Shown one piece after another: positions 1 to 21,990 of a DNA stretch of 64,000 nt. The translations under genes and the position numbers were made by a program. The notes below the pieces were generated by a model. It was not told the DNA's origin, searched no databases, and saw only the letters and a program-made list of their open reading frames with translations. Location of the stretch: NCBI GenBank assembly GCA_018292915.2, contig JACVVK020000337.1:630001-694000 (forward strand), given 5' to 3'. Positions within the stretch are counted from its first letter, which is position 1, and every line of letters starts with the position of its first letter. The stretch is from Batillaria attramentaria (Eukaryota > Mollusca > Gastropoda > Batillariidae).

Positions 1-103
1 GCATGACTGGTATACATCCCCCCCCCCCCAAACGGGCGAACTATACCATCTGAACAAAACTAACGTGCAATCCTAGCATATTATCCATGGAAAATGCTAG
101 ATG

Positions 104-243
104 CTACGGGGGTTTAACGTCCTTTTCCACCACATACGAGTGATATCAAAGACGGGGCAACAAATATTTGGCCCCAGCCGGGATACGAACTCACGACCCG
201 AGCATTAGAAGTCCAACGCTCTACCATTCGGCCACCCAGGCTC
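104..243 (-). mobile_element. SINE-A copy (tRNA-derived)
   Basis: Carries TTAACGTCCTTTTCCACCAC and the tRNA-like head (minus-strand A box TGGCCGAATGG, B box AGTTCGTATCC), with an internal deletion that removes the AACGATGAAAAAGCC part of the body. Confidence 0.85.
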
Positions 244-479
244 CCGACTACGTAGGAAGTAATTATTCTACCTACCCAATAACAACAGACGTCTTGCCAA
301 ATCTCACGGTACGGCACAACCGAACCACATGAAATTTCCAACGATAATCGGCAGGCTTAAGGGTCTATTGTAAAAGAAACTAAAGGTTTCAACACTAAAA
401 CAAAAGCAGTTACCCACATGTTGTCACTGAAAGAGTAACCGACATGGACTGAAAAAAAGAGAAGAATTCAGGTTCTTAG

Positions 480-770
480 AGTGAATTCGGGGGTTCTCTC
501 CGGGTACTCCGGCTTCCTCCCCCTCTGCTTTGGAAATGTTCAGCCCACCAAATTTGAAAAATAAATGCAGTTCTAAATTCCAAAATTTAAATAGCTGAGC
601 TGTCCCTTCGCACCACGTAATTGTAATGTGTTTATATCCAGTGTGTGAGAGAATGCGTGTGATTCACGAGAGCGTGCGTGTTGGGTTCAGTTCGCGGCGC
701 TTTGAGCCGATTCATGAAATTGGGTAAAGCGCCTAAATAATACTCATTATTATTATTATTATTAATTCAA
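480..770 (+). mobile_element. SINE-B copy with (ATT)n tail, head missing
   Basis: Inverted relative to 5690-6088, with which it shares CCGGAGTACCCGGAGAGAAC-type sequence, TTTGGAAATGTTCAGCC, GCGGCGCTTTGAGC and GGGTAAAGCGCC. It ends in ATTATTATTATTATTATT at 748-767 and is truncated at its tRNA end. Confidence 0.75.
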
Positions 771-1536
771 TTTTTTATCAAACTCACAAATGGGACGAAA
801 CCAAGTCAGTAAAACCTCGGAGGGTGGGTGTTTGTGTGTTTGAAGTAAAACCTCGCAACACTGTACCAGAGACTACGTATCCGACACAGTGTTTGTCCCT
901 GCAGGAACTAAAAAAAAAAATTCCCCCTTTTCAGTTCATTTGAGTCGCGACTAAGCCTGATTTTTATTTTCCACTACGGGAACAATGGGCCAGCTGTCGA
1001 CTGAGCTAATTAAAGAATATCTGCTGTCACAACCACTGTCACATCCATTCACCAACTGGGCTACACGCGTGATTCTCTTTTTTTTTTTTTTTTACAGCCG
1101 CGATCGTGAATCAAACGAAAGCTGTTGCACCCCAAATGCCACAGCCTGCGTGACCGAACGCAACACATTATTATTTCCTTCCCTCCCGGCTCAGTAACGG
1201 CATAGCGAGGAGCCCCCATAAACAAAAAGGGCAATAGCAGAAAATGAGCAGAGAGAGAGAGAGAGAGGATGATGAAACGTTTTTTTATTCAGGATAGAGC
1301 ATTTAGGCATTGCTGCCTATCTTACATGCTGTCCCGCTATTCTACATTAAAGGGTACTGAGAAAGAAAAAAAAAAATCAAAACAAACAAACAAGAGAGAG
1401 AGAGAGAGAGAGAGAGATCTGGAGATTGATTCTGACTGTATGGACCCAGTTCCGATTGTGGTCCAGCTACTGGGCTCAGGCGACGGCGCAGATCCCTATC
1501 GGTGGGCAGGGTAATTGTTGCGCATCATTTTATAGG
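771..1536. other. No gene recognised; short GA and poly-T tracts
   Basis: I find no exon or transposon signature here. The interval contains an 18-base poly-T run (1077-1094) and (GA)n runs at 1251-1267 and 1394-1417. Confidence 0.5.
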
Positions 1537-1708
1537 GGGGGGGGGGGGTGTTTGGGTGTTTAGCGTCCTTTTCCACCACGTAAGGGTGATATTAAAGACG
1601 GGGCAACGATGAAAAAGCCAGCACAAATATTTGGCCCCAGCCGGGATTCGAATTCACGTCCCGAGCATTGGAAGTCCAACGCTCTACCATTCGGCCACCC
1701 CGGCTCCC
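1537..1708 (-). mobile_element. SINE-A copy with target-site duplication
   Basis: A full-length copy beginning at a poly-G tail and ending at the tRNA-like head. It is flanked by an exact 11-base duplication CATTTTATAGG at 1526-1536 and 1709-1719. Confidence 0.92.
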
Positions 1709-2525
1709 CATTTTATAGGAGGACTCCTACTCAAAAGACAAAGTTTTGGGGAGTTTATCCCATTTTCTCGCGTCAGTTCATAAGAAGATTCCTACTTAAG
1801 ACAAAGTGTTGATAAGCCTTTCTACTTTCCGCATCATTTCGTGTGAAGACTCCTGCCACAAAAGACACAGTAAAGCCTGCTCTTAACTGGGCACAGCGCG
1901 CGAAACACACATGTGTACATCACAGCCGTTGCGCTCGGTGTGTCTACTAACTACAAAATTGAACACAGCTGTGCTCGGTCACAAACCGATTAAGACGCAC
2001 TGTCCGCCATGTTTGCGCGCCGAGTGACCTAGTACAGCCAGTCAGAATCTGTTGTGGAAACCACAGTCACAGTTGTGGCTATTTGAAATCCAGGTTGCTG
2101 CGGAAACCCCCCAAATCACAACTGTGTCACAACTGTGGACAGCACTGTGGCGCTTCGCAGTGCCCAGTTAAGAGCCGGCTTTAGGAGGAGTCGTTTCTTC
2201 CTTCCGCCTCGGCTCACAGGAAAACTCCTCAAAATTAAATACAAACTGTATGAGGCGTTTTTCTTTTGTTTTCCCATGCATCGGTTGAAAGAAAGACTCC
2301 TACTAACCATACAAAGTTAAAATTCAAGAAATAGGATAGATAGGTTGGGTGGCGCTGCACCGCGGCGACGCGCTGGCATCGGGGGAAGCAGCCCAGGAAG
2401 CCGCTCGATTTCCCCGAAAGCGACAACAAAGTAGTAAAAACAACAACAACAAATTGTTGAAAAGTTTCCCTCTTTTCAGCATCAGTTCACAGGAAAACTC
2501 CTATTCAAAAGAGAAAGTGTTCAGG
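1709..2525 (+). repeat. Degenerate tandem repeat of about 60-65 bases
   Basis: The phrase CAGTTCACAGGAAAACTCCT followed by ATTCAAAAGACAAAGTGTT recurs in diverged form near 1720, 1775, 1835, 2210, 2290 and 2485. A MITE at 1869-2186 interrupts the array. Confidence 0.6.
1869..2186. mobile_element. MITE with ~25-base terminal inverted repeats
   Basis: The left end TAAAGCCTGCTCTTAACTGG and right end CCAGTTAAGAGCCGGCTTTA are near-perfect inverses. The interior contains CACAACTGTG palindromic motifs (2060-2140). A TA duplication would suit a Tc1/mariner-type MITE. Confidence 0.7.
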
Positions 2526-3287
2526 ACCCCCCCCCCCCCCCCAACCCCCGGATCAGTCCACATTTGAATATTCCAACTGAACAAGCAAAGGTCAGGCTGA
2601 TGCCAATCGGGAAACCAAATCTCAGCAGGTAACATCAGAACCACAAAAGATCCTCGCATGAGAGGAGCAGCAGCCAACCGGAAGTGTGGCAGAAACGTGT
2701 CCGACCTCAGGGGAGCAATGGGCATGCGAACGCTACGGACACTAAGGACAAACTTCTCCATTGCACGTCATTTGATAGGGGTGGGCCGTCAGTTGATACG
2801 ACTGTCATTAAACGCCATCTGTAGCCTGAAACGTTCGGCCAAATGCCGGAGTAATCGACGCTCTGCCAGTATCATAACTGAGATTATTTTGTCATGTTCA
2901 CATTGCTCGACAATCCAAAGCGACACGCGAACACCAAAATCTTTGACACCCGATGGATTAGCCGGTTTGTTTGTTGGATGGTTGGTCGTTGTTTTTTTTT
3001 AACGTTTTAATTATCTCTTTTGGAGTTTCATGACACAAGAACACAGTGCCTGTACAAGGATATAGTGACATGATAGACTAGTAGCACAGAAACACCAAGA
3101 CAAGTAGACTGACAAAATTAAGCGACATACTGGCACGGAAGACTGATACATGGACATGATACTCGCTAGCAATACAAGTACACAGTGCAACAACAACAAC
3201 AACAACAATAACAACAGAGAAAAGTAAAAACAATAGAAGAATAAAGTAGGAAAAACGAGACAAAATGAACGGGGGTGGGGGTGGGGG
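2526..3287. other. No gene recognised
   Basis: Unassigned sequence with a poly-C run at 2527-2541 and a poly-G run ending at 3300. No splice-bounded open frame resembling a known family was seen on either strand. Confidence 0.45.
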
Positions 3288-3339
3288 GGGGGGGGGGGGG
3301 CAGTGGTCGGTTGGTCGGTTAGTTGTTTGGTTGCTTGAT

Positions 3340-3492
3340 TGGTTTCACGTCTTTTTCCAGAGAATACCAGAACAACAGGACAACGCGGGAAAGCCAGAGT
3401 AAATGTTGGGTTCTTCACTGGGATCCGAACTTACGACCCGGAACATTGAAAGTCCATTTACTGTATCAGGTCAGTTATCCAAGGCTCCCCGA
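3340..3492 (-). mobile_element. Diverged SINE-A copy
   Basis: Retains TTTCACGTCTTTTTCCAGAG, GGGATCCGAACTTACGACCC and GAAAGTCCA of the family, but with many substitutions, so it is an old copy. Confidence 0.65.
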
Positions 3493-4166
3493 CACCCTAT
3501 GCAGTTCAGCCGGAAAACACCAACTCAAACCTGAGGTGGTCTGCGTACTGCGCTCCAGAAAGCACGCGATTTTTCGCCGGGCTGAGACCTGAACTGTAGG
3601 ATGGATCCGTTTCCTGGACGTAATACGAATAATAGCAAAGTTCGTTGGTTGAACTCTTAGACCAACAGCGGGTGAAAAAAACAACAAGAACTGTCTGAAC
3701 AACCAACAACAAAACAAACAAAAGAAAAAACAAATTCTCCGATCAGCTCATCAGCCGACGTAACCTGTATCACCGATAGTAACGCATCATAACTTGCAAT
3801 TGCATGTTCGGGGTTACAGCAGAATGGAAACCCGCGTGAGTCCACAGTGATCACAGTCGCACCAGCTAGGCCAGTAATTCTTTTCAGCAGACCGCCCCAT
3901 AAAAAGTAATTTTATTGGGTCGTTTGCTTGACACGATTGCAGGATGCATGGTACCCTTCTCCGATCAGTGTGGCGTGACTGATTAAAACGACCCCATAAT
4001 GTCAACGTCACAGACCATGAACTCATGCAGCATCCATGATAGCCTACGCTTCAAGACTACTCCAGTTAAGTCTTGATGAAGTCAGTGTGTCAGTGGCCGC
4101 ATGTTACGGACCACATGGCCTGTGTGATAAAAATAACAATGATGTGGTGTTCGTAATTATAGCACA
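3493..4166. other. No gene recognised
   Basis: Unassigned intronic sequence. It contains an A-rich CAAACAAAAGAAAAAAC stretch near 3712-3730 and nothing else identifiable. Confidence 0.45.
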
Positions 4167-4275
4167 TTGACGGGGCAACGAGGGAAAAGCCAGTACAGAC
4201 GTTTTGGTTCCCAGGGGGGAATCGAACTCATGACGATTGAAAATCCAACGATCTACCAGGTTCCGGCCCGGCATG
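4167..4275 (-). mobile_element. Diverged partial SINE-A copy
   Basis: Retains GACGGGGCAACGAGGGAAAA, GGAATCGAACTCATGACG and AAAATCCAACGATCTACC, with the tRNA arm partly lost. Confidence 0.6.
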
Positions 4276-4608
4276 GAATGAAGAGGTAGGCTACGCAACA
4301 ACTGAACAAGCCGATTGCCCAAATTCTGCCTTACCCACCTCGTCGACCGATCATGACGCGTACATTTATTTGTATGCAGAGTTGGGTAACACCGACCAGG
4401 GCACAGGCGTCCGCAACTTGTCTTCTGCCCTAGCCGCGCACACGATTTCCTACATTTTACAGATCTAAAACTAAGGCCGTTTCTGTGCTGAAAATTATCT
4501 ACCTTGGGTGAACATCTAGTTGTCAGCGCTTGGACACGGAGAGACTTGTATACACCAGTGTTTTAAGTACTCAAACATTAATTTGTTGGGGAACCATTAT
4601 CAGCCCCT

Positions 4609-4609
<1 letters not shown>

Positions 4610-4654
<45 letters not shown>
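4610..4654 (+). repeat. (CA)22 microsatellite
   Basis: Uninterrupted CA dinucleotides. Confidence 0.98.
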
Positions 4655-4657
<3 letters not shown>

Positions 4658-5685
4658 AAAACTTATCTACCCTGGTTTCAGATCTAATTGTCAGCCCCAG
4701 GCCTCTTCACATTCGGTTCGGCTGACTCTGTAGATTGACCAAACATTCTTACGGTGACTCAGTGTGTGTGGAAACTCGCAGCAATTCGTGTAGCCTGTAG
4801 ACCAGACGTAGACAAGCGTGAGTCTGAGACTGTGTGTGTGTGTGTTCAAGGTCTGACATACCCATTGACCCAGGCTGTCAGCGGTTCCCATCTAATCAAC
4901 CGGCACGTCTGTCCTCCGGCTGTGATGCTAGGAGCTCCCAGAACAAAGGGCGATTCAACCCAGCTGTGCCCGTGACACAATCTCTTCTGCGCACGTGTGT
5001 GCACAACAGCCGTTTGTACGAGTACCACGTGCGACTGTCGTCACTCTCTCGCACACAGACGTCCACTGTCAACAGGAACCACTAATTTTCACTACTACTG
5101 GTAGTAATTATACATAGTATCCGTGGGAATTATTGAAGGACACATGTCCGGGATGACCGTAAAAGTCTAGAGATAATTGTCCTGAATATTGTCTACTGTG
5201 GCGCAGTAATGATTACACATGTATATGTTCGCCTTGGTAAGAGAGTAATCGGACAAATGAATCTTTCTATGACCGATGTTCAAAACTGATAGGAAGATTT
5301 TTAATTGGATTTTTGGCGATCTCGTGTTCTTGTGTTCATTTTGTGGGTCCCTTGATCTTCACAATGTCATGTTCTTGTTATCAAACTGCGACACCGATCT
5401 AGTTCCGTGTTCGATTTCCCGTTGGAAGACCCCCCCCCCCCCCAAACAATTCTTTTTCTTCTTTGATATCTCTTTTATATGGCGGAAGAGGGGAGACACC
5501 TAAAGCAAACAACAAACCCGGGGAAACTGCGATTCACTTGATTTAACTTCATTTATATCAAGTAAGTTTGGGGTTCTGCACCAGTGCCCCCCCCCCCCCC
5601 CAAAAAAAAAAATAATAAATAAAAAAATAAAATAAAAAGAAGTCTGTATGGATTTAAATTTGGCTTAGTGGGAGTGTTGCACTTT
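4655..5685. other. No gene recognised; two poly-C tracts
   Basis: Contains poly-C tracts at 5430-5443 and 5587-5600 and an AT-rich run (5601-5640). I see no supported exon. Confidence 0.45.
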
Positions 5686-6088
5686 AATAATAATAGTAAT
5701 AATAATGAGTATTGTATAGGCGCTTTACCCAATTTCCTGAATCGGCTCAAAGCGCCGCGAACCGAACCCAACACGCACGCTCACGTGAATCACACGCATT
5801 CTCTCACACACTTGACATAAACACATTACAATCACGTGGTGCGAAGGGTCAGCTCAGCTATTTAAATTTCGGAATTTAGAATTGCATTATTTTTCAAATT
5901 TGGTGGGCTGAACATTTCCAAAGCAGAGGGGGAGGAAGCCGGAGTACCCGGAGAGAACCCCCGACGATCGGCCCGAATGAACGGTGCAACATACGAGAAG
6001 GAAAAATTCTTTGCCCCGAGTGGGACTCGAACCCCTGACCTCTCGCATTGGTGACAGGTCTCTTAACCACTAGACCACCGACCGCCCC
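5686..6088 (-). mobile_element. SINE-B, near full length with tRNA-like head
   Basis: Read on the minus strand it starts with a tRNA-like head (A box TGGTCTAGTGG, B box GGTTCGAGTCC, 6010-6085) and runs through a 280-base body to a tail with GGGTAAAGCGCC and ATTATTATTATTA. The head differs from SINE-A, so this is a separate family. Confidence 0.82.
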
Positions 6089-7000
6089 AATTATACTTTG
6101 ATTATACTTGTGTTTGCTGCAGTGACAGCCGTCAAAGAATCGTTAATCTTGCCTGATATTTGCATACAGGGCCAAAACCAAAAAAGTTTTTTTTTTTTAA
6201 GTGGACTACTCATGCGCGGTACGATTTGTGCAAAACAAGATACGTGAAATAGACACTTGTTGTAGATTAAAGTTTAAAAGAGAACATGCTCATGACATGA
6301 TTATCTAGGCAAGGAATCGTGGGAACGCAAGTTTCCTTGGATCAGAAACGGTTTCTGTGATTGAGAGTTGTCGTTCAACTTTGTTCAGTAAAAGAAACCA
6401 ACTGCTTTCCTTTCGCTTTGCAAGCACCTTAGCAAGATGCAAGCCGTTCCCATATACATCAGTTTTCTCCTAGTTACCATAGATACCAGATCCTCATGTC
6501 GTCATTAGGCATGGAGGGAGGGTATCACCCCATGTGCCCCTCTCAAGCAGCTGTCTGACCCGCTCACCTCACAGGAGAGCTACTGGGGTTCCACTGATAG
6601 CCCGCAACTCTACCCCCTAAACATCGTCTGGGTGTTCAGATAACACAAATAAACACGCTCAAAATACCAAGCGGCTATGCGCATCAGCATGCACTTTTTC
6701 TTCATATTTTTAAAATTCGTACACTTTTTTTTAACGGAACGGGCGGCCGGTGTTGCTTGTTCTAAAACTGCCGCGGACGTTACAGGACGATTGTGCAAGC
6801 TGATACTGCTGTAACGTTTACTAAAAATTCGTGACCTTCTCTCACATCATTGGGTAAAAACTGGACAGCTGTATGCGCGGAGTGGGTATAATCATTACTA
6901 AGTTTGACCGAGGAATGCTTGGTTGGTAGTTTTTCCATAACGTCATCATCAAAGAGGTCAAGGGCAAGGACACTGGTCATGTGGCAACGTGGAAGATTTC
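6089..7000. other. No gene recognised
   Basis: Unassigned intronic sequence without clear repeats or exons. Confidence 0.4.
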
Positions 7001-7001
7001 G

Positions 7002-7078
7002 CTCAGTTCCAGCAGGGAATCGAACTCACGGCCCGACCATTGTCAGTCCAACGCTCACAACTCAGCCAGAGAGCATGA
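7002..7078 (-). mobile_element. Diverged tRNA-like SINE head
   Basis: AGCAGGGAATCGAACTCACG, then GTCAGTCCAACGCTCACAAC, is the complement of a tRNA-like B box and anticodon arm. The body is missing. Confidence 0.55.
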
Positions 7079-7114
7079 CTGTATACTATGCGTAGTATAT
7101 TGTATGCTCTCTGG
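7066..7114. other. 49-base inverted repeat (hairpin)
   Basis: CCAGAGAGCAT at 7066-7076 pairs perfectly with ATGCTCTCTGG at 7104-7114; an inner ATACTA/TAGTAT stem closes on TGCG. Confidence 0.8.
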
Positions 7115-7697
7115 TTCAGCTGTCCCGATCTCTTTGTCTGAAGTGACTACGTATGCAATGATGCAACAGATAAATTGTACCTTTGCCATGACAGTGCATG
7201 GCTATCATACGTAACTATGAGTTATTTGGTATCTTACGTGAGTGCTAGATTGACCTCAGCCCCAAACAGAAATCCCCCTTCCACGGAAATATGTAGAAGG
7301 ATGTAAAGGCTGTATCACCAAGCAGAATAAATCAGCCCTTTTCTAGGACAAAGATAGACTATCACTTCTGAAACAAACACGGCGCTTCTGGCTTTCGTCA
7401 CACAAAACCACACCTTACGTTTTTATCAGGTCTTACCCACGGTGGGAACCACAGAGACCTGTGTGAAACAAGCACTGATATCACATTCCTCTGCCCACTC
7501 CAATTCATAGAATTATCAATAAATGATCACAAACATTTCCGCTAACTCCGAACAAGTCATCAACGCAGTCTTTGTCCGAACTATTGAGAAAGCGTTGCAA
7601 GTGCGTGAGTGTACAATTATGTTGTCATGGAAATCGGATGTTTAAAGTTCAAAAGGCTGTCAAGTGGATTTGACGTTTGCGTGGAATGATACCATTC
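7115..7697. other. No gene recognised
   Basis: Unassigned intronic sequence; no repeat signature seen. Confidence 0.4.
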
Positions 7698-7705
7698 TAT
7701 GGACT

Positions 7706-8302
7706 AGAGGGTGGAACCGGTACGATTTCTCAAACCGGTTTTAACCGGTTTTTCCAATAGAAAAACCGAGGTTTAAAACCGGTTAACCGGGTATGTATAC
7801 GTCATCTATTGTTTCTAACGTTTCCCCCAAGAGATGGAAGGGGGGAAGGGAGGGGGGGGGGGGGTCTCCTAGTACTCCGGCTTCCTGTACCCCTCCGTTG
7901 GAAATGTTCAGCTAACAAGGGTGGGTGTTTGGGAGTTTAACGTCCTTTTTCACCACATACGGATGATATCAAAGACGAGGCAACGATGAAAAAGCCAGCA
8001 CAAATATTTGGCCCTAGCCGGGATTTGAACTCACAACCCGAAAGTTGGAAGTCCAACGCTCTACCATTCGGCCACCCCGGTTTCCCTGTTCAGCCAACAA
8101 CAACAACAACAACAACATGATGATGACGATGATAAGGAGGATGGGGAGGAGGAGGGTGTCTTGTAACGGGCTGAAAAACGACGAGTGATGTCCCTTAGAA
8201 AAACCGCGGTTTTCCGTTTTTTTAAGGCCAAACCGGTTTACCGAACCGTGAGAAAGTCGGGCCGATTTTAACCGGAAAACCGGTAAAACCGAACACCCCT
8301 CG
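7706..8302. mobile_element. hAT-like non-autonomous DNA element
   Basis: Ends AGAGGGTGGAACCGGT and GGTAAAACCGAACACCCCTC are inverted. Flanks are TATGGACT (7698-7705) and TATGGACG (8303-8310), an eight-base target duplication with one change, as hAT elements make. The interior is rich in AACCGGTT palindromes and has no transposase. Confidence 0.72.
7919..8086 (-). mobile_element. SINE-A copy nested in the hAT-like element
   Basis: Flanked by TGTTCAGCTAACAA (7905-7918) and TGTTCAGCCAACAA (8087-8100), a 14-base target duplication with one mismatch. It inserted after the host element. Confidence 0.92.
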
Positions 8303-8310
8303 TATGGACG

Positions 8311-9580
8311 AAACAGAGGCACCAGCGTTTCATTTCGCTGGCCTGCGCAGATTCTAACGTCAGTACGTCAGCCCACGGAAGACAAGTTTTGTTTTTTTTG
8401 TGCGTGCGCCTCTGCGCTCCTAACAACCCCCTATCAAATGTGTGTGGGTTTGTTTGTTTGTTTGTTTGTTGTTTTGTCCTTTTTCTGCGTTTTACACTAA
8501 CAGACATGCCTATCACAAGGTTAGTAGAGTTCTTCTGCGAACGAGAAAAGAACTTCAATGGCCCATAGCTTTCCTATTTAGCCGCGTTACAATGTTTCCG
8601 CAGACGCTGTGTGTTTCGGCTTCAGCTTGCTCAATACCACCCGGTGTGAGGCTCTCAATGTGCATGTATCTATGTGGTGTGATGCTAGACAGGTCCTATC
8701 GATCCAGAAGATCCTATCGATACACATAGGAAGAAGAGAGATACGACGTTCTGGCAGCAAACCCTCGAAATGCGTTGGTGTATCGTTCACTTGTCGCTGT
8801 ACAACCGCTAAACCCATGGGTAAAGCTTATCAGACACCCACGAGAGATATATACGGCCCTGACCACGGCAGATCGACCGTTGCCGGTTTAAGTAAGACAC
8901 GAAGCGATAAAGCCGATTAGTTGTGGCAGGGCCTCCTCTGGGACCCTTGCGCAGTCAGAGATGATATTGTGCAGAGTCGGGCAGCCGCATGCCATAACGG
9001 CTCGCAGTATACCTCTGCCTCAACGTCGGTGTGACGCTTCCCGCACAAGTCTTTCGTATTATCTCAGGGTGCAATCAAAATAGGCACGGCTGTTTCCGGT
9101 GCGGGGCTCCGCTCCAACAGAAGCACGACCAGGACAGAGAGTTTCTCAACAGTAGCACCGAGTGTTTCCAGTTTCAAATTTGAGTAGCACACAGAGTGTT
9201 TCCAACGGATCGGTTTATCGGCATGAAACTGAGAAGGAGACCGCGTATGGACGAGACGACGACTTCGAATGACAAGTTACTACAATGCGAAAGACGTATT
9301 TCATGCTCACTATTTCAAACATATGGCTTTGTGAGTGAGCAATCATCGTCAAAACTTTGGAAGAGGAGTAGCACCGGGAACACTCGCGACCATTTTGCTT
9401 ACACCCCGTGATTATCTGATCGTAGACGTGAGTTGAACAACGATGCATGTGCACGAGTGACTTTTCTTACCGGCAATTGTCTGAAAGAATCACACGTGTG
9501 AATGCGTACATCCTTTGTCAGATTTTTCTATCCCCAGTGAAAGAAATGTTGGCAACAAAAAGGTTATGGTGTAACTTCTA
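8311..9580. other. No gene recognised
   Basis: A (TTTG)n run lies at 8449-8470. The remainder has no transposon signature I can name and no exon consistent with the surrounding integrin gene. Confidence 0.4.
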
Positions 9581-9644
9581 CACAAAGAGAGAGAGAGAGA
9601 GAGAGAGAGGAGAAAAACAGAGAGAGAAAAACAGAGAGAGAGAA

Positions 9645-9817
9645 GGGTGGGTGGGTGTTTGGGAGTTTAACGTCCTTTTCCACCACATACGGGTGATATC
9701 AAAGACGGGGCAACGATGAAAAAGCCAGCACAAGTATTTGGCCCCAGCCGGGATACGAACTCACGACCCGAGCATTAGAAGTCCAACGCTCTACCATTCG
9801 GTCACCCCGGCTCCCCC
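9645..9817 (-). mobile_element. SINE-A, full length, reference copy in this window
   Basis: Read on the minus strand: tRNA-like head (A box TGGCCGAATGG-like, anticodon-arm TTGGACTTCTAATGC, B box AGTTCGTATCC; closest to tRNA-Arg-UCU by eye), a unique body (TTTGTGCTGGCTTTTTCATC region) and a tail GACGTTAAACTCCCAAACAC plus (CACC)n. Target duplication CAGAGAGAGAGAA lies at 9632-9644 and 9818-9830, showing insertion into a (GA)n tract. The family is presumably transcribed by RNA polymerase III from the head and moved by a LINE. Confidence 0.95.
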
Positions 9818-10029
9818 CAGAGAGAGAGAAACAGGCAGACAGATAGAGAGATTTGTCACATGGCCAAAGACTGTGACCAATGCGAGATGTGAGTTTCGTA
9901 ATACACATTTCTTGTGAAGCAGGATAGGTAGTACTAGTGTTAGCACAGGAAGATGAACCCAGTGTGGCTAAATATATTGACAATCAATCAGTTCTTTCGG
10001 GCAAAACAGGGTCTTTCCAGAAATCAACG

Positions 10030-10055
10030 AGAGAGAGAGAGAGAGAGAGAGAGAG
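10030..10055 (+). repeat. (GA)n microsatellite beside integrin exon 3
   Basis: About 13 GA units within 20 bases of the exon 3 donor. Confidence 0.9.
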
Positions 10056-10072
10056 CGAATCATGGTACTTAC

Positions 10073-19892
<9,820 letters not shown>

Positions 19893-20500
19893 AGCTTCAG
19901 TCCTCAACCGCCATCGCCAGCAGCACCAGTGTTGCACCGGCCGCTCAGCATCTTCGTCCCGGCAGCGGATGGGGTACATCCCAGTTGCGGTTACGGAAAC
20001 CGACTTCTGTTCACTTGTTGCTGCTGCTGTTGTTGCCTTCATGGCACTGACTGTAAGTCTGAGGATATCCTCCCAAGAGAAAATGGAACACAACACTGAA
20101 GCACAGCACTTCACTATAGCAGCATCTCACTTTGATCACTTCACGTTCAAACTTCTATAAATTCAGAAAAATGAAAGGCACAAGGAACAGAACTAAGCAT
20201 ACACATACACTACCACCACAAAAACTAAACTCTCTCTCGCCCAATCCTTCGCTGCTAATGAAATGCTCCAGTGATAGACACACTACTGCAAACTAAACCG
20301 GCTGAGGAGTGTGCGTGTAGGGATAAAGTTTGCGAAAGAGGGGGTTGGCTGGTGCCCACACGGGCCGCTACCATTCGCGCGCGCGAGAGGGGGTTGGCTC
20401 TCTCTCTCTCTCTCTCTCTCTCTCCGCGTGCGTCAAGCTGTGAAGGTGCAGTCTGCGAGGGACCGAGTCATAAGAGTCAAGTGTGGGAGCAGCGCTGTGT
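19893..20500 (-). promoter_or_regulatory. Probable 5' UTR and promoter-proximal region of the integrin alpha gene
   Basis: The sequence just upstream of the first integrin exon is free of transposons and GC-rich in places, with a CGCGCGCG run near 20380 and a (CT)n tract at 20399-20424. I see no convincing TATA box at a suitable distance. The transcription start cannot be placed from sequence alone. Confidence 0.35.
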
Positions 20501-21030
20501 TGTGTGTATACACTTTGCCAAGTGACGAAGTATATTTTGGGGTAGGTCTGAGTTACCATAAACAGTGCTGGCTCGTGCGGCGCGCACGTGGAAAAGGGGG
20601 TTTCACCACTCAAACTGACACAGCATGGCGCATCAAGTAGTTATAGTACCGTTACTCATCGACCGGATTTAGTTCACGAGGGGAATTCTCAGGTTCGTTG
20701 TGTAGCATCAGTTCTGCGGTTTGGACTGTCCCGGCTGTGGGCAGGGCTTGGCTGCCGGGTTAATGAGTTGGAGTGTAATCAAGGTTAACATCCCCGCTAC
20801 ACGCCACACTGAAGAGTCAGTGTTTTACAGCAAAGGACCACTTCAGGCTTTCCTTTAATAGCTACTCAAAATGATACATCTCATTAATACTAACTGAGAT
20901 TATTTTATGTGATATTCAATGAATAGAAATCTTGTTCTTAATTGTAGTGTGTACTGTGCATTATTTTATGTGTTTTAGTCTTATGTCAACCACTGAGAAC
21001 TGAATTTCAGTCCCGCTTGGGATACTGATC
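20501..21030. other. No gene recognised
   Basis: Sequence upstream of the integrin gene; unassigned. Confidence 0.4.
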
Positions 21031-21074
21031 AAGATGGATTTGACTCGATTTGATTTGATTTGATTTGATTTACT
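21030..21074 (+). repeat. (GATTT)n tail
   Basis: TTGACTCGATTTGATTTGAT and further units, probably the 3' tail of a degraded retroposon ending GGGATACTGATCAAGATGGA. Confidence 0.7.
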
Positions 21075-21936
21075 GTGAGTGTTTACTGATGAAACTGAGA
21101 CTGTCGCGGCTGAAGAATACGAACCTCGGGTTGCTAGATCAGTCAGTGAACCCGGCTGAGATCATGTACACTGAAGGCCGGAGGGGTAAGAACAGGGAAA
21201 AGAGGGAAGCCTTTCAGTGGACTGACGTGAATACCGTCACCTGCATGGCCTGATACATGGAAAGCCGAGCTAGTCAGTGTGAAACGTTGACCAAACTCAC
21301 AACTGAAAAGCTTCAGAGTGGGGAAGCTCGACTAAGGACACAGAGGCCGGGAGACAAAGTGTATGTACTTAGTCAGTCACCCCAATGTGAAAGCCAAACG
21401 TCGTCAGTTTACAAGAAGTTCACGCCGGGACGAGGCAGCCGGTTATGTCTGGCATGAGTTCATTCTTTGTTTTCAGGTGGTGGTGTTTTAATTGTTTGTT
21501 TTACTCAGTGCTGACTTTGTCTTGATACGTATCTAGCGCACAGCACTGAAAACACACCGTACCGCGCAGACACCGTGACCGTACACACACACACCCCACC
21601 GCTACGAGCACTTCAGTTCTTTCCGTAGCCCAACCGCCAGTTCTTGTATATAATCGTCGTCACAGACAAATCCGTGGCTTCTCTGTCTGTTGAGAGTGAG
21701 CCGGGGATACGACATTCACAGTGCGGAGTCATATGAGAGACCCCCGTCACAACCACGCTGTAAGTTACAACTGACGATAATCCCAGGGGCCACCCCCAGC
21801 TACCCACCACCACACAGCCGTTCATCCACAAAGCCGACTTGTCAGTACTTCGTCAGTTCCCATGCCACGCGTATACTTAAACATGACGCCTCATCTATTC
21901 CGGCATGACAGATTCCCCCCTTCTCTCATTCTCTTA

Positions 21937-21940
<4 letters not shown>
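21075..21940. other. No gene recognised
   Basis: Unassigned intergenic sequence; open frames here are short and resemble nothing I know. Confidence 0.4.

Positions 21941-21990
<50 letters not shown>

Noticed and set aside
6003..6088. Possible genuine tRNA gene
   Set aside because: A and B boxes are good, but the acceptor and T stems do not pair properly and it is fused to a SINE-B body.
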